Positions 11,018 to 20,690 of a stretch of DNA of 64,000 bases are shown in pieces (the stretch's first letter is position 1; each line of letters starts with the position of its first letter). Below the pieces are notes generated by a model. It had not been told where the DNA came from. It was given only the letters and a program-made list of their open reading frames with translations, and made no database searches. The position numbers were made by a program, and so were the translations under genes. Source of the DNA: Zygnema cylindricum. Its lineage: Eukaryota; Streptophyta; Zygnematophyceae; Zygnematales; Zygnemataceae. The DNA lies in assembly GCA_037447655.1 (NCBI GenBank), contig JBBHKE010000467.1, forward strand, positions 1 to 64,000, read 5' to 3'.

Positions 11018-12325
11018 TGTTGATATTTGAGTATTTTCTAGGTCTTTATTTAGGATAGGAAAAGAGCAGAGGCAGTCTGCCTCTGACTCCCTTCTCTAAG
11101 CCCCCACACTTGTTGTAGTCACTGAAGGCTGGAGAGGGAGCTAGAGCCATGGCTACCTAAGCTCTCTAGAGAAGACATGGGGAAAAGTGGGTAGACTTAC
11201 CAAATGGAACTTGACGGACCCAGGAATTGATCCTAGAACTTGCCGTCGTCAAGCACCCGTAGCTGTTAGCCTTATCTATTTAGTCTAGGACTAGTGCTAT
11301 GATATATAGGGTTTGATAGGTATTTAAATAGTTGCATGTAGGGTTTTTCATTTAACTAGATTACACTATATAGGACATAGAAACAATTGTATTTTTAGTA
11401 CTGGACGAAACAAATAGTACGGACATTTGTTTCGACGGTCCGTATTAAATGACGATATAAATCGGACGGCCATGGTTAGCGTCGATTTCGCGGAAAGGAT
11501 AATTTGGCGGTTTGCCGACGTCACCACTCCAAATGACACGTGGTGACATCATACGGGTTGCCGAATCTCCGGAACGGAACACAACAATTATGGATGTGGC
11601 AAATGTCACATTATGGCAATATCGTACAATGTCTTTACAGAAAGTACTCCGACACCTGTACTTTCTTGTATGGTACCGTTTTCTTAACGTTGCATGACAT
11701 GGCGCCATATGGAGAGATAAGATTTGGAGGCAAGAATTCCGGAGGTTATAAGAGCGAATCCGAATAAGACATGTGTTGACATTTTAGCCATGTCGTACGA
11801 TGACCGTACAAAAGGTACACCGGCACCTGTACCTTTATATACTATATAGTAATGTGATTGGTTCCTACCGCAGTACTAGAGGGTTTAGAGAGGGGTTTAG
11901 GGCTTCGAATATTTCGGGTAGGTAGCCACCTCTCTCTTAGAGAGCATGTGTATAAAAGGCAAACTTTGGCAAGCCATAACAATTAATTTACTTGGCCATT
12001 TTTAGTGATTCTTTTTCCTACGCACTCAGGGGAGTCCAAGCTTTACAGGGATGTAGTCAGTCAAAGTTTTGGCCTTCGTGGGTGGCTGCATTTCTAAGGG
12101 AAAGTCAAAGTGGGTGAATGTATCCAGATCACATATTCTAATTTTGCATTCTGTGGTGGAACTGAGCACACAGAAAGTCTCGCTTCATAAGGGTGAAGCT
12201 TTAATGGGGTTATTATTGTTAAGGGGTCAATCATTTGGGTTTATATAAACTTGGAGTCTACACTATCTAGATTAGCTTCTTTTGATCTACGAATTTTGTG
12301 TGGCAATGGAGCCCATAGAATTTTA
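11018..12325 (+). repeat. 5' LTR of the gag-only element
   Basis: It starts TGTTGATATTTGAG and ends TTTTA (CA mutated to TA). It is nearly the same as 14252-15537 apart from scattered substitutions and one deletion near 14880 in the 3' copy. The structured tRNA-like element is at 11212-11252. It shares the motif TTTTCTAGGTCT near its start with family A LTRs. Confidence 0.9.
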
Positions 12326-12340
12326 GGTTATGGGCCCACC
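12326..12340 (+). promoter_or_regulatory. Primer-binding site, complementary to initiator tRNA-Met anticodon arm
   Basis: GGTTATGGGCCCACC directly follows the LTR. It is the reverse complement of GGTGGGCCCATAACC, the anticodon stem-loop of plant initiator tRNA-Met. This matches the half-tRNA priming known for Drosophila copia, not the usual 3'-end priming. An in-frame TAG lies just upstream (12323-12325), so the ATG inside this site (12330) is the first possible gag start. Confidence 0.8.
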
Positions 12341-13523
12341 ATCTAGGGTGCCTATGTTTGATGGAAAAAACTTCACTTATTTGTAGTTCACGATGGAGGG
12401 ATTGCTTTTCGAGAAGCACTTATGGGGAATTGTTTCGGGACAAGTGAGGTGTCCGCCACCGTGCTTTGGTGGAGCTCACTATAGAGAATCATCTAGGGCT
12501 GCCCAAAAAACCAACCGGAGTTCAGATGCAACGGAAGGTGAAGGGAAAATCAATATTGTGGAAGGGAAAATCAATATTGTGGAAGGGGAAATAGAGGGGA
12601 AAGATAAAGGGACACCTATAGTGAGGGGAGCTAGGCTCTCAGCTATGGTACCACTTGTAGGGATTAAAACTGAAGAAAATGACAGAAAAATATAGGAATA
12701 CAAAAACACTATAGCAAAGCATCTTATACTTAAAAACCTGTCTAAGTCCATAGCTATCACTCTTATAAACTTAAAGAAGTCTTCACAGATATTGGAAGCA
12801 CTAATTCAGATTTATAAGAGTGAGACTATACAAGGGCAGCAGTTAGTAAAACAAAAAATAGAGGCCTATGTTTATAAAGGCGGTAGCATGATAGAGTTTT
12901 GCAATGATATTGCTCCGTCATATGTTGAGCTTGCTAGTGCGGGATATGTAGAATTTGAGGAGAGAAAGATTAATACACTAATCATGAAACTCCCAGATGA
13001 GTACGAAAACATCATTTACCGTATGCAGGGAATGGATGGCTCCTTGTGGACTTCGAGCATTACCATTGGGATAATACTTTTGAGGGAAAGGACTTTGGAG
13101 CTTCGTTGGGGAAGTGACAGGGTGACTGCATTTACAGCTGGTGGTGACAGGCGGAAGCGTGATGTGAGGAATGGCGGTGACGAGCGGAAGCGTGATGAGA
13201 GGAAGAAAGATAAAGGTAAACCTTATCGCAACTTTGGTGGAAAGAGAGGGAGAGGAAAAGAAAGGGGAGCTTTGAAAAATGGGGTTTGCTTCGCTAGTAG
13301 GAAACTGTGTCACTATATGGAGGAGTGTCCTTGTTTGGAAGAACTTAGAAGTTGGTATATGAATGAGGAGGAAGAAGGGGAAGAGGAGAAAGAGGATGAA
13401 GAAATTTTGGAGCTTCTTCACATCGGTAGAATGGAGAAGAGAGACAAAAACACGGAAATTCCACGAAAGCAACAGTGTATTTTTTGGAGGTATAAGGGAA
13501 GTAAACAGAAAGGAGGTACTTGA
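12330..13523 (+). pseudogene. gag of the gag-only element (interrupted)
   Basis: From the ATG inside the primer-binding site the frame reads MGPPSRVPMFDGKNFTYL and stops at TAG, where family A has Trp (FIYW). It resumes with MEGLLFEKHLWGIVSGQV, homologous to family A gag (ALCEKRFWGIVSGQL). A second part from 12792 carries the capsid region (EALIQIYKSETIQGQQLVKQ ... IMKLPDEYENIIYRMQ), a basic stretch rich in RKRD/KKDKGK, and a zinc knuckle that has lost its first Cys pair spacing (CFASRKLCHYMEEC). An acidic run (EEEEGEEEKEDEE) ends it. No protease follows. Confidence 0.8.
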
Positions 13524-13717
13524 GGGAGTTAAAAATAATGAGAATAATTTTATTGATATGTTGGAAACAGGAAACTGGTCGGATAGGGAGACTTCAACGG
13601 ATTCTGAGGAAAGGGGAGAAGTAAAACTAGAGGGGGCTTTAAAGGATAGGGGAGAAGAGAAATATTTAATGAAAGGTTTAGGGGAGGAGAAATTTTTATT
13701 GGGAATTAACTCACAAA

Positions 13718-14233
13718 ATGATAGTGGAAAGAATTCCATGGAAGAGTGAGGAAATTTCAGCAAATGGGGTGAGTATCATGGACAAAAATATGAGTACGGA
13801 AGATGTAGGTTTTATGAGGAACTTAGTGGGGATTCTTGATTTAATGATAAGTTTGGGGGGTAATGGCTTTGACATCACCAATAAGAGTGATGCCATTTAT
13901 GAAGTTGTGCCTCTAAAAGGGATAACATCAGGGTGTGTGTTACAGAATGGAGATGGGGCTGGCTGGTTGAATTGCAAAAGGGAAATCGGTTTTTGTGTGG
14001 ATGGAAAAGAGGTGAGGTGGATAATATCTTTGCTCGGATTTATGAAAAGTGGGATGCTAAATAAAACGTATGATCAACTAGATGGAATGTTTACTTCAGC
14101 TCATTTAATGGACCTTACTAAATATGATGGTGTTGTCTTAAAGTTTTATGAAAGGAAAAGGAAAAAGGAAGATGAAAAGGAAAAAGGGAATGGAATATTT
14201 GTTTATTTGCTTGTAAGAAGTAAAGGGAAATAG
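13718..14233 (+). CDS. Unrecognised ORF in place of pol
   Basis: A 171-codon open frame between gag and the 3' LTR, where pol lies in autonomous copia elements. It shows no integrase, RT or protease motif. It is mildly hydrophobic in the middle (VGILDLMISLGG) and ends in a Lys/Glu-rich tail (ERKRKKEDEKEKGNG). A neighbouring frame at 13363-13749 is also charged. It may be a pol-derived remnant beyond recognition or a captured sequence. A second gag-only element at 39-41 kb also ends in a charged ORF. Confidence 0.45.
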   Translation: MIVERIPWKSEEISANGVSIMDKNMSTEDVGFMRNLVGILDLMISLGGNGFDITNKSDAIYEVVPLKGITSGCVLQNGDGAGWLNCKREIGFCVDGKEVRWIISLLGFMKSGMLNKTYDQLDGMFTSAHLMDLTKYDGVVLKFYERKRKKEDEKEKGNGIFVYLLVRSKGK

Positions 14234-14251
14234 ACTGGAAAATAAGGGGAG

Positions 14252-15537
14252 TCTTGATATTTGAGTATTTTCTAGGTCTTTGTTTAGGATAGGAAAAGAG
14301 TAGAGGCAGTCTGCCTCTGACTCCCTTCTCTAAGCCCCCACACTTGTTGTAGTCACTAAAGGCTGGAGAGGGAGCTAGAGCCATGGCTACCTAAGCTCTC
14401 TAGAGAAGACAGGGGGAAAAGTGGGTAGACTTACCAAATGGAACTTGACGGACCCAGGAATTGATCATAGAACTTGCCGTCGTCAAACACCCGTAGCCGT
14501 TAGCCTTATCCATTTAGTCTAGGACTAGTGCTATGATATATAGGGCTTGATAGGTATTTAAATAGTTGCATGTAGGGTTTTTCATTTAACTAGATTACGC
14601 TATATAGGACATAGAAACAATTGTATTTTTAGTACCGGACGAAACAAATAGTACGGACATTTGTTTCGACGATCCGTTTTAAATGACGATATAAATTGGA
14701 CGGCCATGGTTAGCGTCAATTTCGCGGAAAGGATAATTTGGCGGTTTGCGGACGTCACCACTCCAGATGACACGTGGTGACATCATACGGGTTGCGGAAT
14801 CTCCGAAACGGAACACAACAAATCCGGATGTGACAAATATCACATTATGGCAATATCGTACAATGTTTGTACAGAAAGTACTATGGTACCGTTTTCCTGA
14901 CGTGATATGACATGGCGCCACGTGGAGAGATAAGATTTGGAGGCACGAAGTCCGGAGATTATAAGACCAAATCCGGATAAGACATGTGTTGACATTTTAG
15001 CCATGTCGTACGATGGACGTACAAAAGGTACACAGACACCTGTACCTTTATGTACTATATAGTAATGTGATTGGTCCCTACCTCAGTACTAGAGGGTTTA
15101 GAGAGGGGTTTAGGAATTCGAATATTTCGGGTAGGTAGCCACCTCTCTCCCAGAGAGCATATGTATAAAAGGCAAACTTTGGCGAGCCATAACAATTAAT
15201 TTACTTGGCCATTTTCAATGATTCTTTTTGCTGCGCACTCACGGGAGTCCAAGCTACACACGAGTGTAGTTGGTCAAAGTTTTGGACTTCGCGGGTGGGT
15301 GCATTTCTAAGGGAAAGTCAAAGTGGGTGAATGTATCCAAATCACATATTTTAACTTTGCATTCTGTGATGGAACTGAGCACACAGAAAGTCGCGCTTCA
15401 CGAGGTGAAGCTTTAATGGGGTTCTGATTGTCAATGGGTCAATCATTTGGGTTTATATAAACTTGGAGTCGGCACTATCTAGATTAGCTTCTTTTGATCT
15501 GCGAATTTTGTGTGGAAATAGAGCCCATAGAATTTCA
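14252..15537 (+). repeat. 3' LTR of the gag-only element
   Basis: It starts TCTTGATATTTGAG (TG mutated) after a purine run (GGAAAATAAGGGGAG), the probable polypurine tract, and ends in CA at 15537 followed by CCAAG. It is a near copy of 11018-12325. Confidence 0.9.
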
Positions 15538-15542
15538 CCAAG
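15538..15542. repeat. Target duplication CCAAG, right
   Basis: It matches 11013-11017. Removing the insertion rejoins the host gag sequence as found in the copy at 22230-22290. Confidence 0.9.
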
Positions 15543-16065
15543 CTTATTGCAAAAATCCAACATCTTCCCCCCTTTGTATACATACTCCTTAATTTTTTGA
15601 TCAACCAATTGTTGTTGCTGAATTGTACCACTTCGGTGCATCTCTATAAGAGCCACCCAAAGATCGGATGCCCTCTCTACCTGTAAATGAGAACACGCAA
15701 GCCCTTGAGTAAGATGGCGGAGGATGAATTGCTTTGCCGCCATATTGTTGAAGTCCCAGATATCAGTATCATTCTCCTCGTTCCTCGGAATAGGTGACAT
15801 GAATGCCGAACTAGTCGTTATTGGTGTGATCGTCTCCTTATTTTTTCCTTTGTCCACCACCTCCTCTTCCTTTGTCTCCTCCATTGAAGATGGATTTGCA
15901 TCTCTCGTGAATCTGCTTCCTCTAAACCCTAGAGGGATCCCAAGACTTGATGGACGCCTCACCCATCCACTCAGTATTCCCCAAAACCGTTTCTCACATA
16001 GAGCTCTTGTCATCATATTTTCCCAGTATATGAAGCCACCTCCATCGAAGATGGGCACCTTAGAG
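15543..16065 (-). pseudogene. copia gag N-terminal half (family A)
   Basis: The minus frame reads PIFDGGGFIYWENMMTRALC, then KRFWGILSGWV, a charged linker, and the capsid (NNMAAKQFILRHLTQGLACS ... GTIQQQQLVDQKIKEYVYKG). It runs open to the nested insertion at 15542 and continues at 11012. It is one of the better preserved gag halves. Confidence 0.85.
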
Positions 16066-16080
16066 GGTGGGCCTATAACT
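16066..16080 (-). promoter_or_regulatory. Primer-binding site (half-tRNA-Met type), family A
   Basis: The minus strand reads AGTTATAGGCCCACC directly after the 5' LTR. It is one base off the complement of the initiator tRNA-Met anticodon arm; the ATG is changed to ATA. Confidence 0.75.
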
Positions 16081-17095
16081 TGGAACTCTGAGACCTCTGT
16101 AGGTCCTCATAGTAGGCAGCTCACATGAAGACTCTAGGATAATCCTGACCACTTTGTGTTTCAGCAAGTATAACTGCTACCTTGAAACACAAAATATCTA
16201 ACCACCTTCACCTATGTGTAGGCAAGATTCCTTTGAGCCTATAGCAAAAAAAATATATGAATTTGCTTTCCTGAGCAGTAAGTTATGAAGGGTCAAAGTT
16301 GATCTTTCGTATAGAAGCTCTCTGGGAGAGAGGGTCCAAACTATCAAATTTTTCTAAGTCCTATCTCTCTCTTAAACTCTATCTACTGAAGAACTGCACC
16401 AATCATAATAGTGTATCGTACATAAAGGTACAAATGCCGGTGTACTTTTTGTACGGCCATTGTACGACATGACTAACAAGTCGACACATGTCACTTTTGG
16501 ATTTGTTTTTGTAATCCCGGGAGATGCCGTAATCCAATGTGATTGTGCCACGTGGAAATTGATATGAGGTTAACCGAAAACTGTCGAAAACCTATTCTGC
16601 AATCTCGACATGCTTCGTGGCCGCCCGATTAAGCTGGATTACAATCGTGGCTTTCATAATTACTTGCGCAATATTTGTTTCGTCTTCGAAACAAGATGTG
16701 CGTTATCTGTTTTGGATGTTCAATATGACGTACATTACAAATTGTATTTATGTCTAAATATCCTGTTAAATGAAATAGCCTACGTGTTAACATTTAAATA
16801 GCTACCAAACCTTATGTACTCTAACCTTGATCTTAGACTAATTAGGTAACGTAACCAGCTACCGGCTAACCTGACGGACGACAAATACCAGGTTCAAATC
16901 CTGGGTCCATCAAGATCTATTTGGTAAAATCTACCAAGCTAGTGTATGTCCCCGTTGGGAAAGCATAGGCGACCATGGCTCTATCTCCCTTTCCAATTTT
17001 TAGTGACAGTGACAAGTGTGGGAGTTGGAGAGAGGAGTTAGAGACAGACTGCCTGCGCTTATTTTCTGCATTTTACAAAACCTAGAAAATACTAA
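16081..17095 (-). repeat. 5' LTR of the family A element
   Basis: It aligns with 6179-7210. The inner end is CA (plus strand TG at 16081). The outer end near 17095 lacks the last bases of the usual CTTAAATTTCTACA, so it is slightly truncated. The structured element at 16872-16912 has a perfect T-arm and B-box-like GGTTCAAATCC. Confidence 0.75.
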
Positions 17096-17860
17096 AATTT
17101 TTGTTCTGAGACAAGTGCTGGTACTGAAGATGAAGAAGATGCAGCAGTAGTCATCGTAGAACAAATCAAGAGAGGAAGCTTCCACAAATACCGATGGCTG
17201 AACAGAAACTTTGACAGACTATAACTTTCAGAAAAATGCTCCAAACTTCCTGAAAATTTGCCACATTGTAGACGACATATAAAGAAAAACACACACAAAA
17301 TTTCAATCAATTCCGCTCAGAAATCTGTGAGATATGTAGAAATGAAATTACATAAAACTGAGTGTACAGTTTTTATATCATTTGTTCCTAAAAATCAAAT
17401 TCACTAAGTCCTACTTTTATACACCGAAACTACACTAAGCTGTACGGAGGCATTCCAGCCGTACATCTAACATTCTATCACAAATATTTACACCGAAGTT
17501 CAGACAACGTAAAGTGATAATGATCTAGTCACGCCTCGTCACTATTTGTTGGCGGCGGCTGTCAGCGGTCCGATTAGAGGATTTGGCACCGTAGAATTGA
17601 CTTCACGAAGTCCAGTGGTCCTGCCGAATTTCCGTACGTCCACGGAGGACATACTCACGCATTCTCCCAAGTGACGACACGTGTCCCAAGTGTGAATGAA
17701 CCGTGAACTCCCAACTTCACTGTCACACTAATTTCGGTAAGTACTGAACCGAACTCAACCAAAAAATAGCTTGAGTCCCGAACAGCTCTCTCTCACAGCT
17801 GAGGCATAAAGAGGACTAAATATTTCTAAAAAACAACAAAAATAACCTTAATTTCTACAA
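17096..17860 (-). mobile_element. 5' LTR and gag start of copia B' element (fragment)
   Basis: The minus strand starts TGTAGAAATTAAGG at 17860, like other copia LTRs here. Near 17475 it contains a stretch resembling the family B LTR (GTACGGCTGGAATGCCTCCG). At 17140 it reaches a gag-like start (MTTAASSSSSVPALVSEQKF), which is cut by the family A element. The rest of this element is not seen on the left side. Confidence 0.55.
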
Positions 17861-18448
17861 GGAAGCCAGAGTCGCTTCCGCTGGTTCCTCCTCTTGTTCC
17901 TCCGTTTCGGTTTCTCACCGCGGTATGTTCCTCAATTTGAAGGAAACATGCTTGTAGGTAGCTTGGGCCCGCTGCAACGCGTTCTTCCGGTCCAGTTTGA
18001 GTGCTCGCACCTCGGGCGTGACTTCAACCCGTGAGATGATATCATGGAGGCAGACATCCTAAAGGTGATATTTTTGAAGCAACCCGGAGACGTCAACCCG
18101 GTATAGGTAGTGGTCTTAGACCACCTCCACAAACGGCAAGACACGAGGGTTCAGCTTGACATAACCCTTTTGATTGTTCCCCAAGTCCTTTGTACACATA
18201 AAATAACAAGCGAGAGACAAGGTACGCCGGCAGGAATGTTTAGTGGTTCCACGGGTTTCCCCGTATGCCAGTGTGATGGCCACTCTACAGGGATCCAGTA
18301 GAACAGTTTGGCAAAGTTAAAGGTGAGGTCGTGGTTTTGGGAGTCTATGGGTAGAAGAAATAGATAGTCGGGAATATCTTTTTCCCTTTCACTCTCTTCC
18401 TCCCTTTCCCCTTCTTCTCGTCGGAGGACAAATACGTCATCCTCGCTA
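17861..18448 (-). pseudogene. Unrecognised broken ORF, downstream half
   Basis: Minus frames here read YPSEDDVFVLRREEGEREEE, then PDYLFLLPIDSQNHDLTFNF and FYWIPVEWPSHWHTGKPVEP, and after a frameshift near 18190 continue with NNQKGYVKLNPRVLPFVEVV, stop, DHYLYRVDVSGLLQKYHL, stop, and RVEVTPEVRALKLDRKNALQ. The even, protein-like composition over about 190 codons suggests a once real gene or transposon protein. I do not recognise the family. Its upstream half lies at 32824-33216, beyond the 14.4 kb insertion. Confidence 0.55.
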
Positions 18449-18453
18449 GGATA
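18449..18453. repeat. Target duplication GGATA, left
   Basis: GGATA precedes the LTR at 18454 and recurs at 32819-32823 after the last LTR. Confidence 0.85.
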
Positions 18454-19521
18454 TAAAACTCTAAGACCTCCATAAGTCCTCATAGTGGACAGTTTCTAAG
18501 AAGCCTCTACGATAACCCTGACCCCTTTGTGTTTCAGCAAGAACAACTGCCACCCTGGCAGAAAAAAACTCTGATCAAATTCACCCTTGTGAAGGTAAGA
18601 CTCCCCTGAGTCAATAGCAAAAAGAATCTCTTAATTTGCTCCCCTGAGCAGTAAGTTATGGAGGGTCAAAGTTGACCTTTTGTATAGAAACTTTCTGGGA
18701 GAGAGGGTCCTATCTCCTAATTTTTCTAAGTCTTATCTCTCTCACAGACTCTATCTACTGATGTACGGAGCCAATCAGATTACACTTCCGTACACAAAAG
18801 TACAGCTGCCGGTGTACTTTCTGTAGGAACATTGTACAACATGGCCTAAATGTCGACACGTGGTATATCCAGATTCGCTCTCTTAATCCTCGAAGATGCC
18901 GCGATCCAATGTCATTCCGTTACGTGTCATCCGATGTGGAGATGACCAAAAACCGCCGAAATCCACTTTCGCGATCTCGGCGTTTCATTCCGACCGTCCG
19001 ATTAAATTCACATTTAATCGTAGCCGTAATAAATACATGCGCGGTATTCGTTTCGCTAAATAAATAAATGCGCGATATTCATTTTTTATCCGTACCGTAA
19101 TCCGTACTTTTACATTACTGGATCTGTGTCTCCCGTAAAACTGTTTCAGTTAAATAAACTATCCTACGTATTAATGTTTAATTTATTATCAAACCCTACA
19201 TTACGTAACACTATGTCTAGACTTAACAAATAAAGCTACTGGCTACCGGCTGCTTAACGTCTAGTAGGTTCCATGATCAAATCCTGGAGGTATCACATAT
19301 ACTTTTAGTAAATAAACCCCTAATTATAAATAAACTAATATATATATCCCGTAAACCTCTGGATAGCCTAGGTAGCCATGGCTCTAGCTTCCTCTCCAAT
19401 TTCTCAATGACTGCGACAAGTTTGAGTGTTGGAGAGAGAAGTTAGAGGTAGACTACCTCGGCTTCTTTCAATATTTCTATTCAGACCTAGAAATTACTTT
19501 AAAAGACCATTAATTTCTACA
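18454..19521 (-). repeat. LTR 1 of the composite array
   Basis: The inner boundary is CATTAATTTCTACA at 19521, followed by the polypurine tract (minus AGAAAATAAAGGGAG). The outer boundary is set by GGATA. It holds a CCAAT motif near 18770 and a CACGTGG G-box near 18858, both kept in the other minus LTRs. Confidence 0.9.
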
Positions 19522-20690
19522 CTCCCTTTATTTTCTAGTCAATCTTTAATTTTAGACCACACGTCTCCCTGCAGAAAATTAGCTTAGGGGAAGGCACAGG
19601 TTTGGTCATCATATCTGCTACCATCTCACTATCTGGTCGGTACTCTAAACTGATTATTTTGTTTTCTACTTTCTCTCTAACAAAGCTGAGTCTAATGTCC
19701 ATGTGTTTGGCTTTAAAATGATGTTTAGGATTGGCAGAAATAGCGATTGCTGCCTGATTATCACAAAATATTTTCTGCACACCACTCTTAAGGTGACCAA
19801 GCTCACCAAGCAAAGTCTTGACCCACATCAATTATTTTACAGCAGAGCAAGAGGCCATATACTCAGCCTCCATGGTGGACTGAGCAATAACTTTTTGTTG
19901 TTTGCTACTCCAACAGCAAGCCCCATCACCCACATATAATACATATCCAGAAGTGCATCTCCTCATCGGAGCATCACCATAACTGGCATCACTCCAAGTA
20001 GTGATGTCAGTATTCTCCCCACCCAAATGCAACCATAGATCCATAGCTCCTATCAAAGACCTAAAGACTCTTTTAGCTGCCTCCCAATCCCTGTTAGTGG
20101 GAGCATTTAGACTTCTACTCAGCACTCCTACAGCTGCAGCTAAATCCGGCCGGGTACAATTCATAAAATAGATTAGACTTCCCACTACTTGCTTGTAAGG
20201 AATAGTCTGCATGAACTTCTGTTCTTCAGGAAATAATTCCTCGTCTAAGACTCTGACTCCTTCCTCACTCCCCTCACTTCCCTTCTTCAACTCTATTGGA
20301 GTTGTAAAACTTTTAGCTTTATCCATCTGAAATTTTTCAAGCATGTTCCCTATTGCTCCCTTTTGAGTCAATCGTTTAATCTTTCTTTTTCGGTCTCTTT
20401 CTACTTGAATTCCCAAAATATATTTTGCTTCCCCCATATCCTTCATTTCAAATCTACCCTTAATATTGTTTTTCAGTTTATTGATTTTTCCATTGATTTA
20501 CTTAAAACAAGCAAATCATCAATATAAATTGCAATAAATATAAAACCTTCCTCATCTTCGAAAACATAGATTGAGTGATCTCAGCTGATCCGGATATATC
20601 CCAGATCGGTAAGAAACTCATCAAGCTTGTTATTCAACTGTCGAGGCGCCTGTTTCAAACCATAAAGAGATTTAATCGGCTGGCATACCT
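19522..20690 (-). pseudogene. copia RT C-terminus and RNase H
   Basis: Two open stretches: 19832-20446 (MGEAKYILGIQVERDRKRKI ... TIPYKQVVGSLIYFMNCTRP ... GAMDLWLHLGGENTDITTWS ... STMEAEYMASC) and 19535-19831 (VKTLLGELGHLKSGVQKIFC DNQAAIAISAN, HFKAKHMDIRLSFVREKVEN), separated by a single stop. The second includes the DNQAA block of copia RNase H. Upstream, SLYGLKQAP is readable at about 20640. The RT fingers are missing because the inverted fragment starts at 20691. Confidence 0.85.

Larger units (their letters stand above)
11018..15537 (+). mobile_element. Gag-only LTR retroelement nested in copia gag
   Basis: A complete non-autonomous LTR element: 5' LTR 11018-12325, primer-binding site 12326-12340, internal 12341-14251, 3' LTR 14252-15537, with the target duplication CCAAG on both sides. 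The internal region has gag-like sequence and a second charged ORF but no protease, integrase or reverse transcriptase. It must be mobilised in trans, presumably by family A, whose gag start and primer-binding site it shares. This is the layout called TR-GAG or LARD in plants. It lies in opposite orientation inside the gag of the host family A element. Confidence 0.9.
6179..17095 (-). mobile_element. Ty1/copia retrotransposon, family A, decayed, minus strand
   Basis: Two LTRs (6179-7210 and 16081-about 17095) flank remnants of gag, protease, integrase, reverse transcriptase and RNase H in the Pseudoviridae/copia order gag-PR-IN-RT-RH. Every domain is broken by stops or frameshifts. A gag-only LTR element sits inside gag at 11018-15537. 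The outer flanks do not match each other: family B LTR on the left, B' gag start on the right, in opposite orientations, and no target duplication was found. The element may thus join two ancestral insertions. Confidence 0.85.

Noticed and set aside
16840-16930. A genuine tRNA gene in the LTR
   Set aside because: A T-arm and B box are present, but no proper D-arm or anticodon arm fits between, and the acceptor partner sits only 8 bases from the T-arm. Treated as a tRNA-like structure instead.
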